From Desulfobacterium sp. (GTDB lineage Bacteria > Desulfobacterota > Desulfobacteria > Desulfobacterales > Desulfobacteraceae), in contig JAEINR010000009.1 in assembly GCA_016342325.1 (NCBI GenBank), forward strand, positions 41,790 to 105,789: 64,000 nt of DNA. The letters are read 5' to 3'. Made by a program: the position numbers and the translations under genes. Shown piece by piece: positions 18,187 to 28,671 of the stretch. The notes under the pieces are model-generated. The model was not told the origin of the DNA. It saw nothing but the letters and a program-made list of their open reading frames with translations, and did no database searches. Each line of letters starts with the position of its first letter. The stretch's first letter is position 1.

Positions 18187-18261
18187 TTAGTTCAGCGTTT
18201 TGTGTTATTTTGGCAAGAGCATTAGAAAATTTTTTTGGGTCTGGCTTGTCCAGATTAGGAG
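18187..18261 (+). repeat. Dispersed two-hairpin intergenic repeat, copy C
   Basis: It lies between amrS and the UbiA-family gene. It contains TTATTTTGGCAAGAG, ATTAGAAAA, and the tail hairpin TCTGG-CTTGT-CCAGA. Its terminal TTAGGAG is the best ribosome binding site for the downstream gene. Confidence 0.75.
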
Positions 18262-18273
18262 ATGTGTTCAATA

Positions 18274-19143
18274 ATGAAGTCGCTTGTTAAGGAGAAGATC
18301 CTCCTCTTCGGGAGAATGATCAAATTTTCCCACACCGTGTTTGCCCTTCCTTTTGCTCTTTCCGCCGTGATCATGGCCTGGCAGGGCCATGAACCCAAGA
18401 TTTCGGTGCTGTTATGGATACTTGTCGCCATGGTGGGGGCACGGTCGGCCGCCATGGGATTCAACCGGATCCTGGACGCGGATCTTGACAGGGAAAATCC
18501 CAGGACCGCCAACCGGGAGATTCCCGCGGGCCTGTTGTCAAAAAAAGATGCGGCCTTGTTTGTGGGGGCATCCTCCGCCCTGTTCATCTTTGCTGCGGCC
18601 ATGCTTGGCACCCTCTGTTTCTGGCTCTCGTTTCCCGTGCTTTTTTTTCTCCTGTTCTACTCCTATACCAAGCGGTTCACCCCCTACTGCCACCTCTATC
18701 TCGGGGCTGCCATCTCCCTTGCGCCCTTGGGCGCCTGGATCGCCGTGACCGGTACCCTTTCCCTGGGGGTGATTTTTCTCACCCTGGCCCTCATGACCTA
18801 TATCGCAGGGTTTGACATCCTCTATGCCTGCCAGGACACGGCGTTTGACACAGACGAGGGGCTTTACTCCATTCCGTCTGCCATTGGGCCCAAGAATGCC
18901 ATGGCCCTGTCCTCCCTTCTCCACCTGGGAACCCTTGTTTTTTTCTTTGCCATGTACCTTGCCTTTGGCATGGATCCGGTGTTTTTCGGGTTCCTGGGGG
19001 TGATCGCCCTGCTACTCCTGGCCGAGCACCGACTGGTTAAACCGGACAACCTCACCCACATCAACATCGCTTTTTTTCATATCAACAGCGTTGTTTCCAT
19101 CACCCTCCTTGCAGGGGTTGTAACCGAGGTGATGGTGGGATGA
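18274..19143 (+). CDS. mqnP: UbiA-family polyprenyltransferase (MqnP-like)
   Basis: This membrane prenyltransferase has about eight helices and the two Asp-rich sites NRILDADLDRENPRT and ACQDTAFDTDEG that bind the prenyl diphosphate. Pairing with UbiX next door, and the absence of ubiquinone genes, suggests the futalosine menaquinone pathway (MqnP) rather than ubiquinone synthesis; this part is inferred. ATG 18274 lies 12 nt after AGGAG supplied by the dispersed repeat; ATG 18262 is in frame but too close to it. Confidence 0.85.
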   Translation: MKSLVKEKILLFGRMIKFSHTVFALPFALSAVIMAWQGHEPKISVLLWILVAMVGARSAAMGFNRILDADLDRENPRTANREIPAGLLSKKDAALFVGASSALFIFAAAMLGTLCFWLSFPVLFFLLFYSYTKRFTPYCHLYLGAAISLAPLGAWIAVTGTLSLGVIFLTLALMTYIAGFDILYACQDTAFDTDEGLYSIPSAIGPKNAMALSSLLHLGTLVFFFAMYLAFGMDPVFFGFLGVIALLLLAEHRLVKPDNLTHINIAFFHINSVVSITLLAGVVTEVMVG

Positions 19144-19754
19144 AAACAAAACCGACCTATGTGGTTGCCATCTGCGGCGCTTCGGGCGTTGTTTACGGTA
19201 TCAGGCTGGTAAAGGCCCTTGTTGCGTCCCCCTGCCGGGTGATTCTCATGGTGTCCGAGGGTGGGTTCCGGGTGCTTGACCATGAAGCCGGGTTCAAGCC
19301 GGGGGACAACCTTGAGACGTTTTTGGCGGCCCAGGGAGTGGTTTGTCACCCGGAGAGTACCATCAAGGTGTTTGAACAGACCGATTATGCCGCCTCCCCA
19401 GCCAGCGGCTCCTTTGTTCATTCGGGCATGGCCGTTGTGCCCTGTTCCATGAAGAGCCTTGCAAACATCGCGGCGGGCTTTGCCGACAATCTCATCACCC
19501 GGTCCGCCGATGTCTGCCTCAAGGAGCGGCGCCCCCTGATCCTGGTGCCCAGAGAAACCCCCTTCAGCCTGATTCATCTGGAGAACATGACCCGGGCCTG
19601 CCGGGCAGGGGCCACCATTCTCCCCCCCTCCCCCTCGTTTTATACCTTTGCTTCGACCCTGGAGGCCCTGGTGGACACGGTGGTGGCACGGATACTCGAC
19701 CACCTGAACGTGGACCATGACCTGGTTCCCAGGTGGAGCAACGGAACCCGCTGA
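19140..19754 (+). CDS. ubiX: Flavin prenyltransferase UbiX
   Basis: UbiX makes prenylated FMN, the cofactor of UbiD-type decarboxylases. The 204-residue protein begins with the FMN-binding ICGASGVVYGIRL and has PCSMKSLANIA and LVPRETPFSLIHLENM, all family hallmarks. Its start overlaps the UbiA-family gene end by 4 nt. The overlap and joint function suggest one quinone-synthesis operon. The UbiD partner is not in the window. Confidence 0.93.
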   Translation: MKTKPTYVVAICGASGVVYGIRLVKALVASPCRVILMVSEGGFRVLDHEAGFKPGDNLETFLAAQGVVCHPESTIKVFEQTDYAASPASGSFVHSGMAVVPCSMKSLANIAAGFADNLITRSADVCLKERRPLILVPRETPFSLIHLENMTRACRAGATILPPSPSFYTFASTLEALVDTVVARILDHLNVDHDLVPRWSNGTR

Positions 19755-21130
19755 TGGCGCCGGAGCTTACTTTTGGGGTTGAGTTCATCCTTGAACGGCT
19801 TGCAAGGCATTGCTTCAAGGCCTATATCGCCGGCGGTGCGGTCAGGGACATGGTGAACCAAAAACAGCCTTCGGACGTGGATATCGTCACCAACGCCTCC
19901 CTTGCCGAGATCCAGCGGATATTCAAGGGCGAGCATGTCCGGATGGTGGGGAAAAGCTTCCATGTCTGCCTGGTCAACGGCATCGAGGTCGCCTCCCTCC
20001 GGGGCCGGGCCTCGGCGTTTCCCGAGTCCGACCTTGGAAAACGGGATCTTACCATCAACAGCATGGCCTGGGATCCGGAGACCCGATCCGTGATCGATCC
20101 CTTTTCCGGACAAAAAGACCTGGAACATAGAATCATTCGTTTCACCCGGGACGGGGATCAACGAATCCTTGAGGATCCCCTGCGCATGGTGCGGGCCTGC
20201 CGGTTTGTCTCCCAGATCAACGGTCGGCTTTCGCCTGAAGCCTTTGATGCCATCACGGCCCATGGGGACCTTGTCAACACCCAGGTGGCAAAGGAGCGGA
20301 TTCGCAGCGAGATCCTCAAGGCCATGGTCCATGACCGGCCATCGCTTTTTTTCAATGCCCTCCGGGAAACAGGACTTTTAAAAATCATCTTTCCCTGCCT
20401 GGATCGTTTGGTTGACCTGGACGGCGGTCCCTTCCACGGAGAGACCGTGTTTGAGCACTGCATGATCGTGGGGGATTCCCTCTCCCCCCGGCGGCCCTTG
20501 TTGAGACTGGCAGGCTTTCTCCACGATGGGGGGAAATTTGAGGCAGCTGGGGTGAAAGAGGGCAGACTTACCTTCCACGGCCATGAAACGTATCGGGAGG
20601 AAATTGTCGCGGACCTGGAACGGCTGAAATTTTCCAACCAGGAGATCGCCTACATTGACGCCGTCATCCGGGTGCACATGCGGCCGCTGACCCAGGAGAC
20701 CACCCCGAAAGCGGTTCGCAGAATTCTTGCTCTCTTGGAACAGCACGGGGTGACCTACCAGGAGTTCATGCGGATGCGGATTGCAGACATGGGGGGCAAC
20801 CTTGCCAAACGCCCCTACACCCTGGGGGAGATCCGTATCCGGCTGAACAAGCTGCTGACGGAGATCCGTCGCAACGGTGCTGCCGGGTTCGCCATCCAGG
20901 ACCTTGCTATCAATGGAAAAGAGGTCATGGCCCTGCTGAATCTGCCCCAGGGACCGGCGGTGGGCCGGGTGATGAACCTTCTCTTTGAACGGGTGCTGGA
21001 CGACCCTACCCTCAATACCCGGGAAGCGTTGGAAGCCCTGGTGCGCTCCCTTGAACCGGGGTTATTCGGTCCAGGAGAAGAACGTGGCGGCCAGGGTGAG
21101 GCAGCCCAGGCTCAACACCCCAAGAAATAG
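19754..21130 (+). CDS. cca: CCA-adding / poly(A) polymerase-type tRNA nucleotidyltransferase with HD domain
   Basis: This class II nucleotidyltransferase has AYIAGGAVRDMV, the catalytic DVDIV pair, LGKRDLTINSMAWD and the RILEDPLRMVRACRF block. An HD phosphohydrolase domain with LAGFLHDGGKF follows. The length of about 458 residues fits this group. ATG 19754 is preferred; GTG 19733 is in frame. The 3' end overlaps the convergent ABC permease gene by 69 nt, so the last 23 codons are read on both strands. CCA addition versus polyadenylation cannot be decided from sequence alone. Confidence 0.88.
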   Translation: MAPELTFGVEFILERLARHCFKAYIAGGAVRDMVNQKQPSDVDIVTNASLAEIQRIFKGEHVRMVGKSFHVCLVNGIEVASLRGRASAFPESDLGKRDLTINSMAWDPETRSVIDPFSGQKDLEHRIIRFTRDGDQRILEDPLRMVRACRFVSQINGRLSPEAFDAITAHGDLVNTQVAKERIRSEILKAMVHDRPSLFFNALRETGLLKIIFPCLDRLVDLDGGPFHGETVFEHCMIVGDSLSPRRPLLRLAGFLHDGGKFEAAGVKEGRLTFHGHETYREEIVADLERLKFSNQEIAYIDAVIRVHMRPLTQETTPKAVRRILALLEQHGVTYQEFMRMRIADMGGNLAKRPYTLGEIRIRLNKLLTEIRRNGAAGFAIQDLAINGKEVMALLNLPQGPAVGRVMNLLFERVLDDPTLNTREALEALVRSLEPGLFGPGEERGGQGEAAQAQHPKK

Positions 21131-22114
21131 CAGGTCCGGCATCACATCGGCCAGACCTGCCCCGTCATTGATGATGCGTCTCACCCCGGAGAGCATCCGG
21201 GTCAGGGGCAGAAAGCCGGCAAGGGATTGCACCCATTCCGGGGCCCCTTCCAGGGAGAACCACACCTCGGAGAGAAACATCATGGGCCAGGAGATGAAGT
21301 TGATAACGCCGTTGGCAAACTCTTCGCTGGTGCCCCTTGAGGCGACCAAAAGACCGATGGAAACAAGGGCGATGCTTCCCATGGCAAAGACCACGGCCAC
21401 ATCCCCAAGGGATCCTTGGGTGTTGAACGAGAAGGTCAGATCGCACCCGATCCAGACCATGCCCACGGTAAACAGGAGCAGGAACACCCGGGAGAGCATC
21501 TGGGCGGTGAGGTACTCCAATGCTGTTAAGGGGGTGGCCTTGAGTCGTTTCAGTACGCCGTTCTTTCGGTAGCGCACGATCACGAACCCCACCCCGTAGA
21601 GGGCGGAGAACATCATGTTCATGGCCAGGATTCCGGGAAACAGCCAGTCAATGTATCTTATCTGGGTGCCGTGAATCTTCTCTTTTTTCATGATTTTGGC
21701 AAGGGGGTCGCCGGGCAGGGCACTCTCCCGAAAGATCTTCTCCGCCACATACCCCTTGGGTGAGGCGTCGCTGATCCAGTAGCGCCAGGGGGGGGACGCG
21801 TTTTCCACCAGCATGTCAATCTTGTGGTGTTTGAGCCGGTCCAACCCCTGGTCACGGTCGCTGAAAAACACGAAATCCAGGTATTTTGTCTCCTTGAACC
21901 CCTGGGGCAGCTCAAGATCTTGTATGGCGGTCTCCGGGGAGGAAAGGGGGAAAACCCCCACCTTGAACTGGGCCTGGTTGTCGTTGCTAAAGACGATGGC
22001 AAATCCGGCAACGATGAGAAAGGGGAAGAGAAAGTTCCAGCCAAAGGCGGCCCTGTCCCTGAAATATTCATAGTTTCTGGCGACAAACACGGCCCACATT
22101 CGTTTCAGGTTCAT
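21062..22114 (-). CDS. ABC-2 type transport permease
   Basis: This 350-residue membrane subunit has an N-terminal helix, a periplasmic loop of about 130 residues, then a six-helix ABC-2 core (VRYRKNGVLKRLKATPLTALE is the cytoplasmic coupling region). It pairs with the ATPase encoded 2 nt upstream. Drug, lipid or polysaccharide export are all possible. Its 3' end overlaps cca tail to tail. Confidence 0.87.
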   Translation of the reverse strand: MNLKRMWAVFVARNYEYFRDRAAFGWNFLFPFLIVAGFAIVFSNDNQAQFKVGVFPLSSPETAIQDLELPQGFKETKYLDFVFFSDRDQGLDRLKHHKIDMLVENASPPWRYWISDASPKGYVAEKIFRESALPGDPLAKIMKKEKIHGTQIRYIDWLFPGILAMNMMFSALYGVGFVIVRYRKNGVLKRLKATPLTALEYLTAQMLSRVFLLLFTVGMVWIGCDLTFSFNTQGSLGDVAVVFAMGSIALVSIGLLVASRGTSEEFANGVINFISWPMMFLSEVWFSLEGAPEWVQSLAGFLPLTRMLSGVRRIINDGAGLADVMPDLLFLGVLSLGCLTLAATFFSWTE

Positions 22115-22116
22115 GG

Positions 22117-22839
22117 CTACTCCCGCAGGTTGCGTCCGGTGAGGTTGAGGAACACGGTCTCAAGGTTTTGGGGTTCCTGGCCCTCCCGGCAGTATTGGTC
22201 GATGAGCTCGGTTGGGGAGCCCTGGGCAATGATTTTACCCTGATCCAGGATGATGATCTCGTCGCAGAGGGTTTGGGCCTCCTCCATGTAGTGGGTGGTC
22301 AGCACAACGGTTTTGCCCTGTTCTTTGACGTCCTTGATGATCTGCCACATGTGCTGGCGGGCCTGGGGATCGAGCCCGGTGGAGGGTTCGTCAAGGAACA
22401 GCAGGTCCGGGTCGTTCAAAAGGGCCAGCCCCAGCAGCAGCCGCTGCTTCTGGCCGCCGGAGATCTTGTTGTTCATCTGTTTGCCGATGGTGTCAAGCAT
22501 GCACAGCTGTTTGATCTTTGCCAGGGGCAGGGGCTTTTTGTAGAACCGGCTGAAGGTTTTAAGGGTTTCGTCCACGGTGAGAAAGGCCAACAGTTCCGTG
22601 TGCTGGAACTGGATCCCGATTTTCTCCCGGAACGCCCGGTCCCTTTCCCTGCCCTTGAACAGAATGGTGCCCGAGGTCGGGGTGATGATATCTTCCAGCA
22701 TTTCCACGGTGGTGGTCTTGCCGGCACCGTTCTGGCCCAGAAGCCCGAAACAGATTCCTTCCCGGATGGAGAAGGAGATGCTGTCAACCGCGGTGATGCC
22801 CTTATACTGTTTTACAAGCCCATCAATTTCCAGTATCAT
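22117..22839 (-). CDS. ABC transporter ATP-binding protein
   Basis: The ATPase has Walker A GQNGAGKTT, signature SGGQKQR and Walker B LLFLDEPSTGLDP, with a DrrA-like C-terminus. ATG 22839 starts directly at the domain (MILEIDGLVKQY) and is preferred over the open frame reaching 22983. It forms an exporter with the downstream ABC-2 permease gene and is divergent from the amidohydrolase. Confidence 0.9.
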   Translation of the reverse strand: MILEIDGLVKQYKGITAVDSISFSIREGICFGLLGQNGAGKTTTVEMLEDIITPTSGTILFKGRERDRAFREKIGIQFQHTELLAFLTVDETLKTFSRFYKKPLPLAKIKQLCMLDTIGKQMNNKISGGQKQRLLLGLALLNDPDLLFLDEPSTGLDPQARQHMWQIIKDVKEQGKTVVLTTHYMEEAQTLCDEIIILDQGKIIAQGSPTELIDQYCREGQEPQNLETVFLNLTGRNLRE

Positions 22840-23006
22840 AGCAAACGTCCAGTGAAGGTTTTGAACCCATCTCTTATTGCAATCGGTAAGACGGATATCC
22901 ATTCGAGTGCAAACATCCATAAGACTCGTATGCGAGCCCTGTTTCCAAGGAAATATACGGGGTCTGGAACCCCTTGGCAACACTAAAAAACAATTGAGTG
23001 AGGATC

Positions 23007-24272
23007 ATGGCAGACCCGATTTTTATCCGGAACGGCACCATTCTTACCATGGAGGCGGATTCGTCTGTCATTGAAAACGGATCGCTCTTGATTGAAAACG
23101 GCGAAATTCGGGCCCTGGGCCCAAACGGATCCATGGCAATGCCTTCCCGGGCAAGGGTCATTGATGCCGCGGGATGCGTGGTCATGCCCGGCCTTGTCAA
23201 CTGCCACACCCACCTTCCCATGTCCCTGTTTCGCGGTCTTGCAGACGATCTTCCCCTGGATGTGTGGCTCTTTGAGCACATCTTTCCTGCCGAGGCAAAA
23301 GAGATCAACCCGGGTTCGGTTCAAAAATGGGCCCGGCACTCCTGTGAGGAGCTGCTCTTGTCCGGCACCACCTGCTGCTGCGACGGCTATTTCCATGGGG
23401 ATGAGGTGGCCGGGGCCGCCCTTGGGGCGGGCATCCGCATCGTTGCCGGCCAGGGCATCATCGATTTCCCGGCCCCAGGGGTGCCGGATCCGAAAAAGAA
23501 CGTTGCCACGGCCGTTGAATTTGTACACCGCTGGCGTGGTCGCTCCCCCCTCGTCATGCCTTCGATTTTCTGCCACTCTCCCTATACCTGTTCAGGGGCA
23601 ACCCTTGTTGCGGCAAAACAGGCGGCCAGGGATCTGGGGGTTCTGTTCCAGATCCATGGGGCAGAAACCGGGGCGGAAACAAGCAAAATCCCGGAATGCG
23701 GGGGACGCTCCGTGGTCGAGTACCTGGACGATCTTGGCATCATCGACGAAACCACCCTGCTTGTCCACTGCGTCTGGATCGATGATTCGGATATCGCCAT
23801 CATCAAAAAGCGGGGGGCCGGGGTTGCCCACTGCGGGGAGAGCAACATGAAGTTGGCCTCGGGCATCGCCCCCGTGCCTGGAATGATGGATGCCGGGATT
23901 CCCCTGGGCCTTGGCACCGACGGCAGCGCCAGCAACAATAACCTGGATCTCTTCCAGGAGATGGACATGGTCTCCAAGCTGCACCGGGTTGCCTGCTCAG
24001 ACCCCGGAGTGATGACGGCCCAACAGGTGGTAACCCTGGCCACCCTGGGGGGGGCAAGGGCCCTGGGCCTTGACCGAAAGATCGGCTCCCTCACAAGGGG
24101 CAAGCGGGCCGACATCATCCTTGTGAACCTTAAAAAGCCCCACCTGGTGCCTGTTTACAACCCCTTCGTAAGCCTGGTCCATGGGGCAAAGGGAAGTGAT
24201 GTCACCCATGTGATGGTGGCGGGCCGGATCCGGGTTGAAAACGGAAAACTCACTGCCCGGGACCGTTTATGA
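23007..24272 (+). CDS. Amidohydrolase, adenosine/S-adenosylhomocysteine deaminase-like (MtaD/TrzA family)
   Basis: This metal-dependent deaminase has the HxH motif in LVNCHTHLPMSLFRG, a metal His in IHGAETGAE, a catalytic His in LLVHCVW, and the metal Asp in GLGTDGSASNNNLDL. Homologues deaminate 5'-methylthioadenosine, 5'-deoxyadenosine or S-adenosylhomocysteine, which would fit a cell with many radical SAM and methyltransferase reactions. ATG 23007 has GAGG just upstream. The length of 421 residues is normal. Confidence 0.87.
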   Translation: MADPIFIRNGTILTMEADSSVIENGSLLIENGEIRALGPNGSMAMPSRARVIDAAGCVVMPGLVNCHTHLPMSLFRGLADDLPLDVWLFEHIFPAEAKEINPGSVQKWARHSCEELLLSGTTCCCDGYFHGDEVAGAALGAGIRIVAGQGIIDFPAPGVPDPKKNVATAVEFVHRWRGRSPLVMPSIFCHSPYTCSGATLVAAKQAARDLGVLFQIHGAETGAETSKIPECGGRSVVEYLDDLGIIDETTLLVHCVWIDDSDIAIIKKRGAGVAHCGESNMKLASGIAPVPGMMDAGIPLGLGTDGSASNNNLDLFQEMDMVSKLHRVACSDPGVMTAQQVVTLATLGGARALGLDRKIGSLTRGKRADIILVNLKKPHLVPVYNPFVSLVHGAKGSDVTHVMVAGRIRVENGKLTARDRL

Positions 24273-24281
24273 CCCCTTTGT

Positions 24282-24851
24282 TTAATCTTTGGGGTGTCGT
24301 TTCTTGTACCAATCCTTGTCTCCGTAGAGTTCACCCATGCAACCCTTGCACAGGCTGTGGCTGAACAGAACCTCGGAATGGGCTTCGATATAGGCGTCGA
24401 TCTGCTCCCAGAAGCCTTTATCGTTGCGAATGCGCTTGCAGTTTGAGCAGATGGGGAGCATGCCCCTCAACACCTTCATCTCCACATGGGTGCGTACCCG
24501 TGCCAGCAGTTCGGCGGAATTGAACGGTTTGAGCACATAGTCCACCCCCCCCGCCTCAAACCCTTTGACAATATCCTCTGTTTCCGTTTTTGCCGTGATA
24601 AAAATGACGGGAATGTGCCGGGTGCCCAGGTTGGCTTTGATCGCTTCACACACCCCATACCCGTCCATTCCGGGCATCATGACGTCCAGCAGAACAAGAT
24701 CCGGCTGGTTTTTTTTAAAAAAGGTCAATGCCTGGATGCCATCCTGGGCAACGCCCACCTCATAGCCGTTTTCCGAGAGCAGCTTGCCAAGGAACTGAAG
24801 GTTCTGGGGGTTGTCGTCAACCGCCAGAACAAGGGGTTTTCCGTTTTTCAT
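24282..24851 (-). CDS. Response regulator with C-terminal cysteine motif
   Basis: An N-terminal receiver domain has the acidic pair (AVDDNPQN), the phospho-acceptor Asp in LVLLDVMMPGMDG, and Lys in VLKPFN. The tail has a CSNCKRIRNDKGFWEQIDAY motif plus CKGC, a short conserved unit often found after REC or PAS domains. No DNA-binding or enzymatic output domain is present. ATG 24851 follows GGAG; a GTG at 24878 is in frame. It lies directly downstream of the hybrid-size sensor kinase and is probably its partner. Confidence 0.87.
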   Translation of the reverse strand: MKNGKPLVLAVDDNPQNLQFLGKLLSENGYEVGVAQDGIQALTFFKKNQPDLVLLDVMMPGMDGYGVCEAIKANLGTRHIPVIFITAKTETEDIVKGFEAGGVDYVLKPFNSAELLARVRTHVEMKVLRGMLPICSNCKRIRNDKGFWEQIDAYIEAHSEVLFSHSLCKGCMGELYGDKDWYKKRHPKD

Positions 24852-24883
24852 GAATGATCTCCATTGGGGGTTGAGCACCTCAT

Positions 24884-27800
24884 CTATTCTTCTTCCGGCA
24901 CCAGGCTTGCCAGACGCTGGATGATCTCCGGAAAGCTTTTAAGCGTTGAAGAGAGTGCTTCAATGTTAAAGGTTTGGGCCTGCTCCATGAGCATCTTTCC
25001 CCAGAGATCGAGGAGCTCATTGCCGTGGGACTTGCCCAGAGCCTCTATCGTGCGGGCAAAGTTTATGATGTCGTCGATGATCAAGGCATCGCAGAGATCC
25101 TTCCAGGTCTCTTCCTTGATCGCTTCCAGGGTTGTCACCAGAAAGGAGAGTTGCTGGATCGATTCAAATGGCAAGGGTTTCATGGTGTTGACCGGATCCT
25201 GGGGGATGTCCGGCCAGGAGGGACCGGGCAACGCATGGGGGAGGCCATGGTCATTGAAAAAATTGGCGGCCGAGACGCTCTTTACTCCCCGGATGGTGAC
25301 GGTAAACACGGTTCCTTTTCCAGGGGTTGATGTAACTGAGATGGAACCGTTCATCATCTCCACTAGCCGTTTGGTGATGGCAAGCCCCAGGCCGGTGCCG
25401 CCGTATCGGCTCTGATCCTGGCCTTTTTGCTGGTTAAATACGCCAAATATCGCATCTGTCTGGTTCTTGGCAATGCCGATCCCCGTATCTTCCACCGTGA
25501 TAACGAGTTCAGGCGCCTCCCCCTCCTGGGGCGCGTCAAGGAAACGGGTGGAGAGCCTGACATGGCCATGGTCGGTGAACTTGAGTGCATTGCCGACAAT
25601 GTTGAGCAGCACCTGCCTTAACCGGGTTTCATCCAGGATGATGTATTTGGGAAGGGCCGGGTCCAGGTCAAGAATGAAATTTAATTTTTTCTGTTCGATC
25701 TTTTTGGCAAATATCTGCTCGATCTCGTTCAACAGGTTTTCCAGGTCAAAGGGCTTGTACTCGATGTGCAGTTTGCCCGCCTCCACTTTGGAGATGTCCA
25801 GGATATCGTTCAGCAGGGTCAAAAGGGACTTGCTGCTGGAACGAATGGTGGCGATGTAATCCCTGTGCCGGCTGTTGGAGAGCTCTTTTTCCAGGGTCTC
25901 GGAAAATCCCATGACCAGGTTCAGGGGGGTCCGTATCTCATGGCTCATGTTTGCCAGGAACTCGCTTTTGGCACTGTTGGCTGCCTCTGCTTTCTCCTTG
26001 GCGATTTTCAACTCTTTTGTGCGTTCGTTGATCGTCTTTTCAAGGGTGTCCCGGCTTTGCCTCAGCTCCTGCTCCACCCTTACCTGCTTTTCCATGAGTT
26101 TTTTTCTCATTGAATCGATCTGGCGAAGTTTTAGGGAAAATCGTTTTTCCTCCAGGAGCTTTTTTTTGTAGGCAGAGGCACTGTATATCCTGATGGCGGC
26201 CAGGAGGGCTGTGGCGGCGATCAGGTAGATAAGATAGGCCCACCAGCGTTTCCAGGGAGGGGCGTCGACCCGTACCGTGACGGCATGGCCTTCACGGTTC
26301 CACACCCCGTCGTTGTTGGACCCGAACAGCCTCAGGGTGTATTTTCCACCAGGCAGGTTGGTATAATTGCCGTACCGTCTTGTTCCCGTGTGGTTCCATT
26401 CGGTTTCAAACCCCTCGAGGAAATAGGCGTAGCGGTTGTTTTCCGGCTGGGTATAGCTGAGGGCGACAAATTCAAATTCAAAGAAATTTTTCTCCCAGGA
26501 AAGATGGATGGTTTCGATCCTTTCCGGGGGGACTTCCGGGTTGAGCGCTACCTCTCCCTGGCGGACGGCAGTCAATGCAATGGGCGGTATGAACCCGTTG
26601 GCATGGATTTTTTCGGGAAAAAAACTGTTCACTCCGTTTAACCCGGCAAACCACATCTCTCCGTCCCGGGTCTTAAAGGCACTGGTTGCATAGATGCTGA
26701 ACTCGTCGCCCTGGAGTCCGTCGGCTTTGGTGTAGATCCTTGTCACCCGCTCTTGAGTGATGTTGAATTGAATGATGCCGGCGTCGGAACCCAACCAGAG
26801 ATTGCCTTTTGCGTCTTCGAGTATGGCCCGCAGGGTTCGGGTGGTGAAGCCGTGTTCTGCGGTATAGCGCTTAAAGGTGCCCTGCTCTTTGTCAAACCGG
26901 TTCAGCCCCCCGTCTCCCGTGGTGACCCAGAAGTTGCCTGCTTGGTCAACATGGCAGTCATTGACCGTGTTGCCGTTGATGGTGGCAGGATCGTTGGGAT
27001 CCATCCGGTGGTGCTTGAACCGGCCTGTTTTCCGGATGAACCGGTCAAGGCCGCCGCCCTGGGTCGGGACCCAGAGTCCCCCGTCGTCATCCTGGAACAA
27101 ACTGATGATGTTGTTGATGCTGATGGAGTCCGGATCATGGGGATCGTTTTTGAACTGTTTGAACTGTTGGGTTGTTCGGTTGAATTGAAACAGGCCCTGG
27201 TCTTCTGTGGCAAACCAGAAAAGATCGGGATCCAGGCGGTCCTCCATCAAATCCCTTGCCGCCACCGGTGCCACCGGGTTTTGGTACTGCTCCTTGAACC
27301 GGCCGGTGTCCGGGTCAAAGATGCCGTGGATGCCGTTGTTCATAGAGACCCACAGGTTATTGGCCCTGTCTTCCATGATGGAGAAAACATAGTTGTTCGA
27401 GATGCCCAGGGGGGTGGCTGAATCCTGTTGGAAAACCGTGAATTTGCCGGTCTTTCGGTCGAACCGGTTGAGCCCTCCCAGCTGGGTGCCAAGCCAGATG
27501 GCACCCTGGCTGTCCTCTGTGATAAAGGGAACCACATTGGAGCTGAGGCTGTCCTTGATCTCGGCATGGTGCTGATAGAGTTCAATGGGTTTCATGTTCG
27601 GGTCATACTTGTCGATGGGGCCGGTATTTTCAACGATCCACAGGATGCCTGCCCGATCCACGCAGCAGCCCATGATGATGTTGCCGCTGAGGGTGTCCGG
27701 ATTATGGGGATCGTGGGTGTAGCGGAAAAAACCGCCGCTGGTTTTGTCAAACTTTTCCAGGCCCACTCCTACGGCATAGGATCGGCCGAGCCATAGATTG

Positions 27801-28660
27801 CCTCCTTGATCTTCGGTGATGGAGAAAATCTCGTCATGGGCAAGGCTTGCGGGATTATCCGGGTCGTGGCGGTAATGGAAAAAACGGCCTGCGGGTCGGT
27901 CTAACCGGTTGAGTCCCCCCTTGCTTGTTCCGATCCACAGGGTTCCCTCCCTGTCCTCAACAATGGCGTAGACAATGCCTTGTCCAAGGCTTCCGGGATC
28001 GTCGGGATCATGGACATAGTGGGTGAACTTTCCGGTGTGTTTATCAAAACTGTCAAGGCCGGCATCGGTTCCGATCCAGATGAGGCCTTGGCGGTCCGTC
28101 ATAAGGGTCCACACGGAGTCATGGATCAAGGAGGCCGGATCTTCAGGATCGTGGCGGTAGCCCGTAAAGAGACCGGTGGGCTTATCAAAGCTGTTGAGCC
28201 CGGCCTGGGTGCCCAGCCAGATCACCCCGTCCCTGTCCTGGGTGACGGTCTTGGGCGCCCAGTTGAATTGATCGCTGTTGATGGTGTCGGGATTGCCTGG
28301 CTCATTCCTGTAACAGGTGAATGCGCCGGTCTTCTTGTCAAACACATTGAGTCCGCCGCCCATGGTGCCGATCCAGAAGAGGCCTTCATTATCCTCAAAT
28401 ATCCCTGGGGCATAGGCTGATGAAATGGAGCCCGGTCCCGCCTTGTACGCTTTTGTACCATATCCGTCATACCGGAGGATGCCGTTGGTACTGCCCACCC
28501 AGAGGAACCCGTCCCTGTCCTGGATGATGCTGTTATTGTACGCACCTGTGGTAAAGGGGTGCTGAAACTTCATCCCTTGCTGTTGGGCGTGGGCATCCGT
28601 ATACAGGATTGCCAGCAGCAGCACCCCCCAGGTGATGATATGTTTTACCCGGTATTCCAA
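24884..28660 (-). CDS. Periplasmic beta-propeller sensor histidine kinase
   Basis: The 1258-residue kinase has a signal sequence and a periplasmic region of about 14 two-component-regulator propeller repeats (LWIGT-type blades, residues about 35-650). A Y_Y_Y domain follows, then one membrane helix (about 804-825), a coiled coil, HisKA with [12 protein letters not shown] (His near 903) and HATPase with GGTGLGLAI (near 1090). A C-terminal helical stretch of about 110 residues has no receiver domain. The start is a TTG at 28660; no ATG precedes the signal peptide. It follows the DUF917 gene by 12 nt and precedes the response regulator. Such propellers often sense polysaccharide breakdown products, but the ligand is unknown. 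Confidence 0.92.
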   Translation of the reverse strand: MEYRVKHIITWGVLLLAILYTDAHAQQQGMKFQHPFTTGAYNNSIIQDRDGFLWVGSTNGILRYDGYGTKAYKAGPGSISSAYAPGIFEDNEGLFWIGTMGGGLNVFDKKTGAFTCYRNEPGNPDTINSDQFNWAPKTVTQDRDGVIWLGTQAGLNSFDKPTGLFTGYRHDPEDPASLIHDSVWTLMTDRQGLIWIGTDAGLDSFDKHTGKFTHYVHDPDDPGSLGQGIVYAIVEDREGTLWIGTSKGGLNRLDRPAGRFFHYRHDPDNPASLAHDEIFSITEDQGGNLWLGRSYAVGVGLEKFDKTSGGFFRYTHDPHNPDTLSGNIIMGCCVDRAGILWIVENTGPIDKYDPNMKPIELYQHHAEIKDSLSSNVVPFITEDSQGAIWLGTQLGGLNRFDRKTGKFTVFQQDSATPLGISNNYVFSIMEDRANNLWVSMNNGIHGIFDPDTGRFKEQYQNPVAPVAARDLMEDRLDPDLFWFATEDQGLFQFNRTTQQFKQFKNDPHDPDSISINNIISLFQDDDGGLWVPTQGGGLDRFIRKTGRFKHHRMDPNDPATINGNTVNDCHVDQAGNFWVTTGDGGLNRFDKEQGTFKRYTAEHGFTTRTLRAILEDAKGNLWLGSDAGIIQFNITQERVTRIYTKADGLQGDEFSIYATSAFKTRDGEMWFAGLNGVNSFFPEKIHANGFIPPIALTAVRQGEVALNPEVPPERIETIHLSWEKNFFEFEFVALSYTQPENNRYAYFLEGFETEWNHTGTRRYGNYTNLPGGKYTLRLFGSNNDGVWNREGHAVTVRVDAPPWKRWWAYLIYLIAATALLAAIRIYSASAYKKKLLEEKRFSLKLRQIDSMRKKLMEKQVRVEQELRQSRDTLEKTINERTKELKIAKEKAEAANSAKSEFLANMSHEIRTPLNLVMGFSETLEKELSNSRHRDYIATIRSSSKSLLTLLNDILDISKVEAGKLHIEYKPFDLENLLNEIEQIFAKKIEQKKLNFILDLDPALPKYIILDETRLRQVLLNIVGNALKFTDHGHVRLSTRFLDAPQEGEAPELVITVEDTGIGIAKNQTDAIFGVFNQQKGQDQSRYGGTGLGLAITKRLVEMMNGSISVTSTPGKGTVFTVTIRGVKSVSAANFFNDHGLPHALPGPSWPDIPQDPVNTMKPLPFESIQQLSFLVTTLEAIKEETWKDLCDALIIDDIINFARTIEALGKSHGNELLDLWGKMLMEQAQTFNIEALSSTLKSFPEIIQRLASLVPEEE

Positions 28661-28671
28661 GGTTTTTCCGG

